Assembly: GCF_000006445.2 (NCBI RefSeq)
Contig: NC_006048.2
Coordinates: 496,001 to 560,000, forward strand
DNA: 64,000 nucleotides
Direction: 5' to 3'
DNA from: Debaryomyces hansenii CBS767
Taxonomy: Eukaryota; Ascomycota; Pichiomycetes; Serinales; Debaryomycetaceae
The position numbers and the translations under genes were made by a program. The notes below the pieces were generated by a model. The model did no database searches. It was given only the letters and a program-made list of their open reading frames with translations, and was not told the DNA's origin. Positions 63,886 to 64,000 of this stretch are shown one piece after another (within the stretch, counting starts at the first letter, position 1; every line of letters starts with the position of its first letter).

Positions 63886-64000
63886 TTATATTTCAACGTA
63901 TTTCAGAACAGAGACCAAACCACTTTCTTTATTAGCCCAGCTAACATAATTGGGACTGTAGTGCAATACTTCACCATAGGCAGGGATTCTTTCATCCTCT
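63886..64000 (-). CDS. C-terminal end of an unidentified protein (5' part beyond the window)
   Basis: The minus strand is open from the window edge to a TAA at 63886-63888. It encodes 37 residues: EDERIPAYGEVLHYSPNYVS, then WANKESGLVSVLKYVEI. Sequence composition is protein-like. The family is not recognisable from so short a piece, and one CTG codon occurs near the end. Confidence 0.5.
   Translation of the reverse strand, partial: EDERIPAYGEVLHYSPNYVSWANKESGLVSVLKYVEI

Overview
This is nuclear DNA of a budding yeast (Saccharomycotina). The genes are compact and mostly intronless, AT-rich and closely spaced. There are three nuclear tRNA genes, two of which carry the usual short intron after position 37. 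Spliceosomal introns have GTATGT-type 5' sites and (T/A)ACTAAC-type branch points lying only 8-14 nt from the 3' splice site. That spacing, the protein sequences and the rarity of CTG codons fit the CTG-Ser clade, and a Debaryomyces-like species is my best guess. This is inference: no tRNA-Ser(CAG) lies in the window, so CTG decoding is not shown, and translations use the standard code.

Layout. 1-10.5 kb: the C-terminal part of an importin-7/8-type karyopherin (NMD5-like), a secreted SurE-fold protein, a MUP-type methionine permease, a tail-anchored Pex15-like protein, RAD17 and VMA6. 10.7-16.5 kb: COG8, ULS1, SEC72. 16.8-28.7 kb: an unknown protein, HIS5, MRPS17, FUN26, AIM3, DPH2 and TDA5 (spliced). 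28.8-38.9 kb: SPC2 (spliced), MAG2, a TRE1/TRE2-like transferrin-receptor homologue, tRNA-Tyr, GCG1 and NHA1 (spliced). 39-46.8 kb: CAR2, a small ribonucleotide-reductase regulator, two neighbouring four-TM proteins (Ecm7-like and SMA2) and MET17. 47-54.7 kb: a GIY-YIG/T5orf172 protein, SUB2 (spliced), a small mitochondrial protein, PRO3 and JHD2. 55-64 kb: ATP2 (spliced), STE24 (spliced), LUC7, an F-box protein, a six-exon GAS2/GAS4-type glucanosyltransferase, a tRNA-Arg/tRNA-Phe tandem and the end of one more gene.

No operons, viruses, transposons or CRISPR arrays are visible; this is ordinary chromosomal housekeeping DNA. Manual exon joining changed the picture most. Seven genes contain eleven introns, and several have their true start in a tiny 5' exon: STE24 in 18 nt, NHA1 in 21 nt, SPC2 in 29 nt. 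The GAS-type gene has five introns. One splits the codon of the catalytic nucleophile, and the last one decides whether the protein receives a GPI-anchor signal.

Functional threads. Nitrogen and sulphur amino-acid metabolism (HIS5, CAR2, PRO3, MET17, the permease) carries matching Gcn4 and Cbf1 sites. DNA damage and dNTP control is represented by RAD17, ULS1 and an RNR regulator whose C-terminus resembles the R2 subunit tail. SMA2 and the GAS2/GAS4-type enzyme point to spore membrane and wall assembly.
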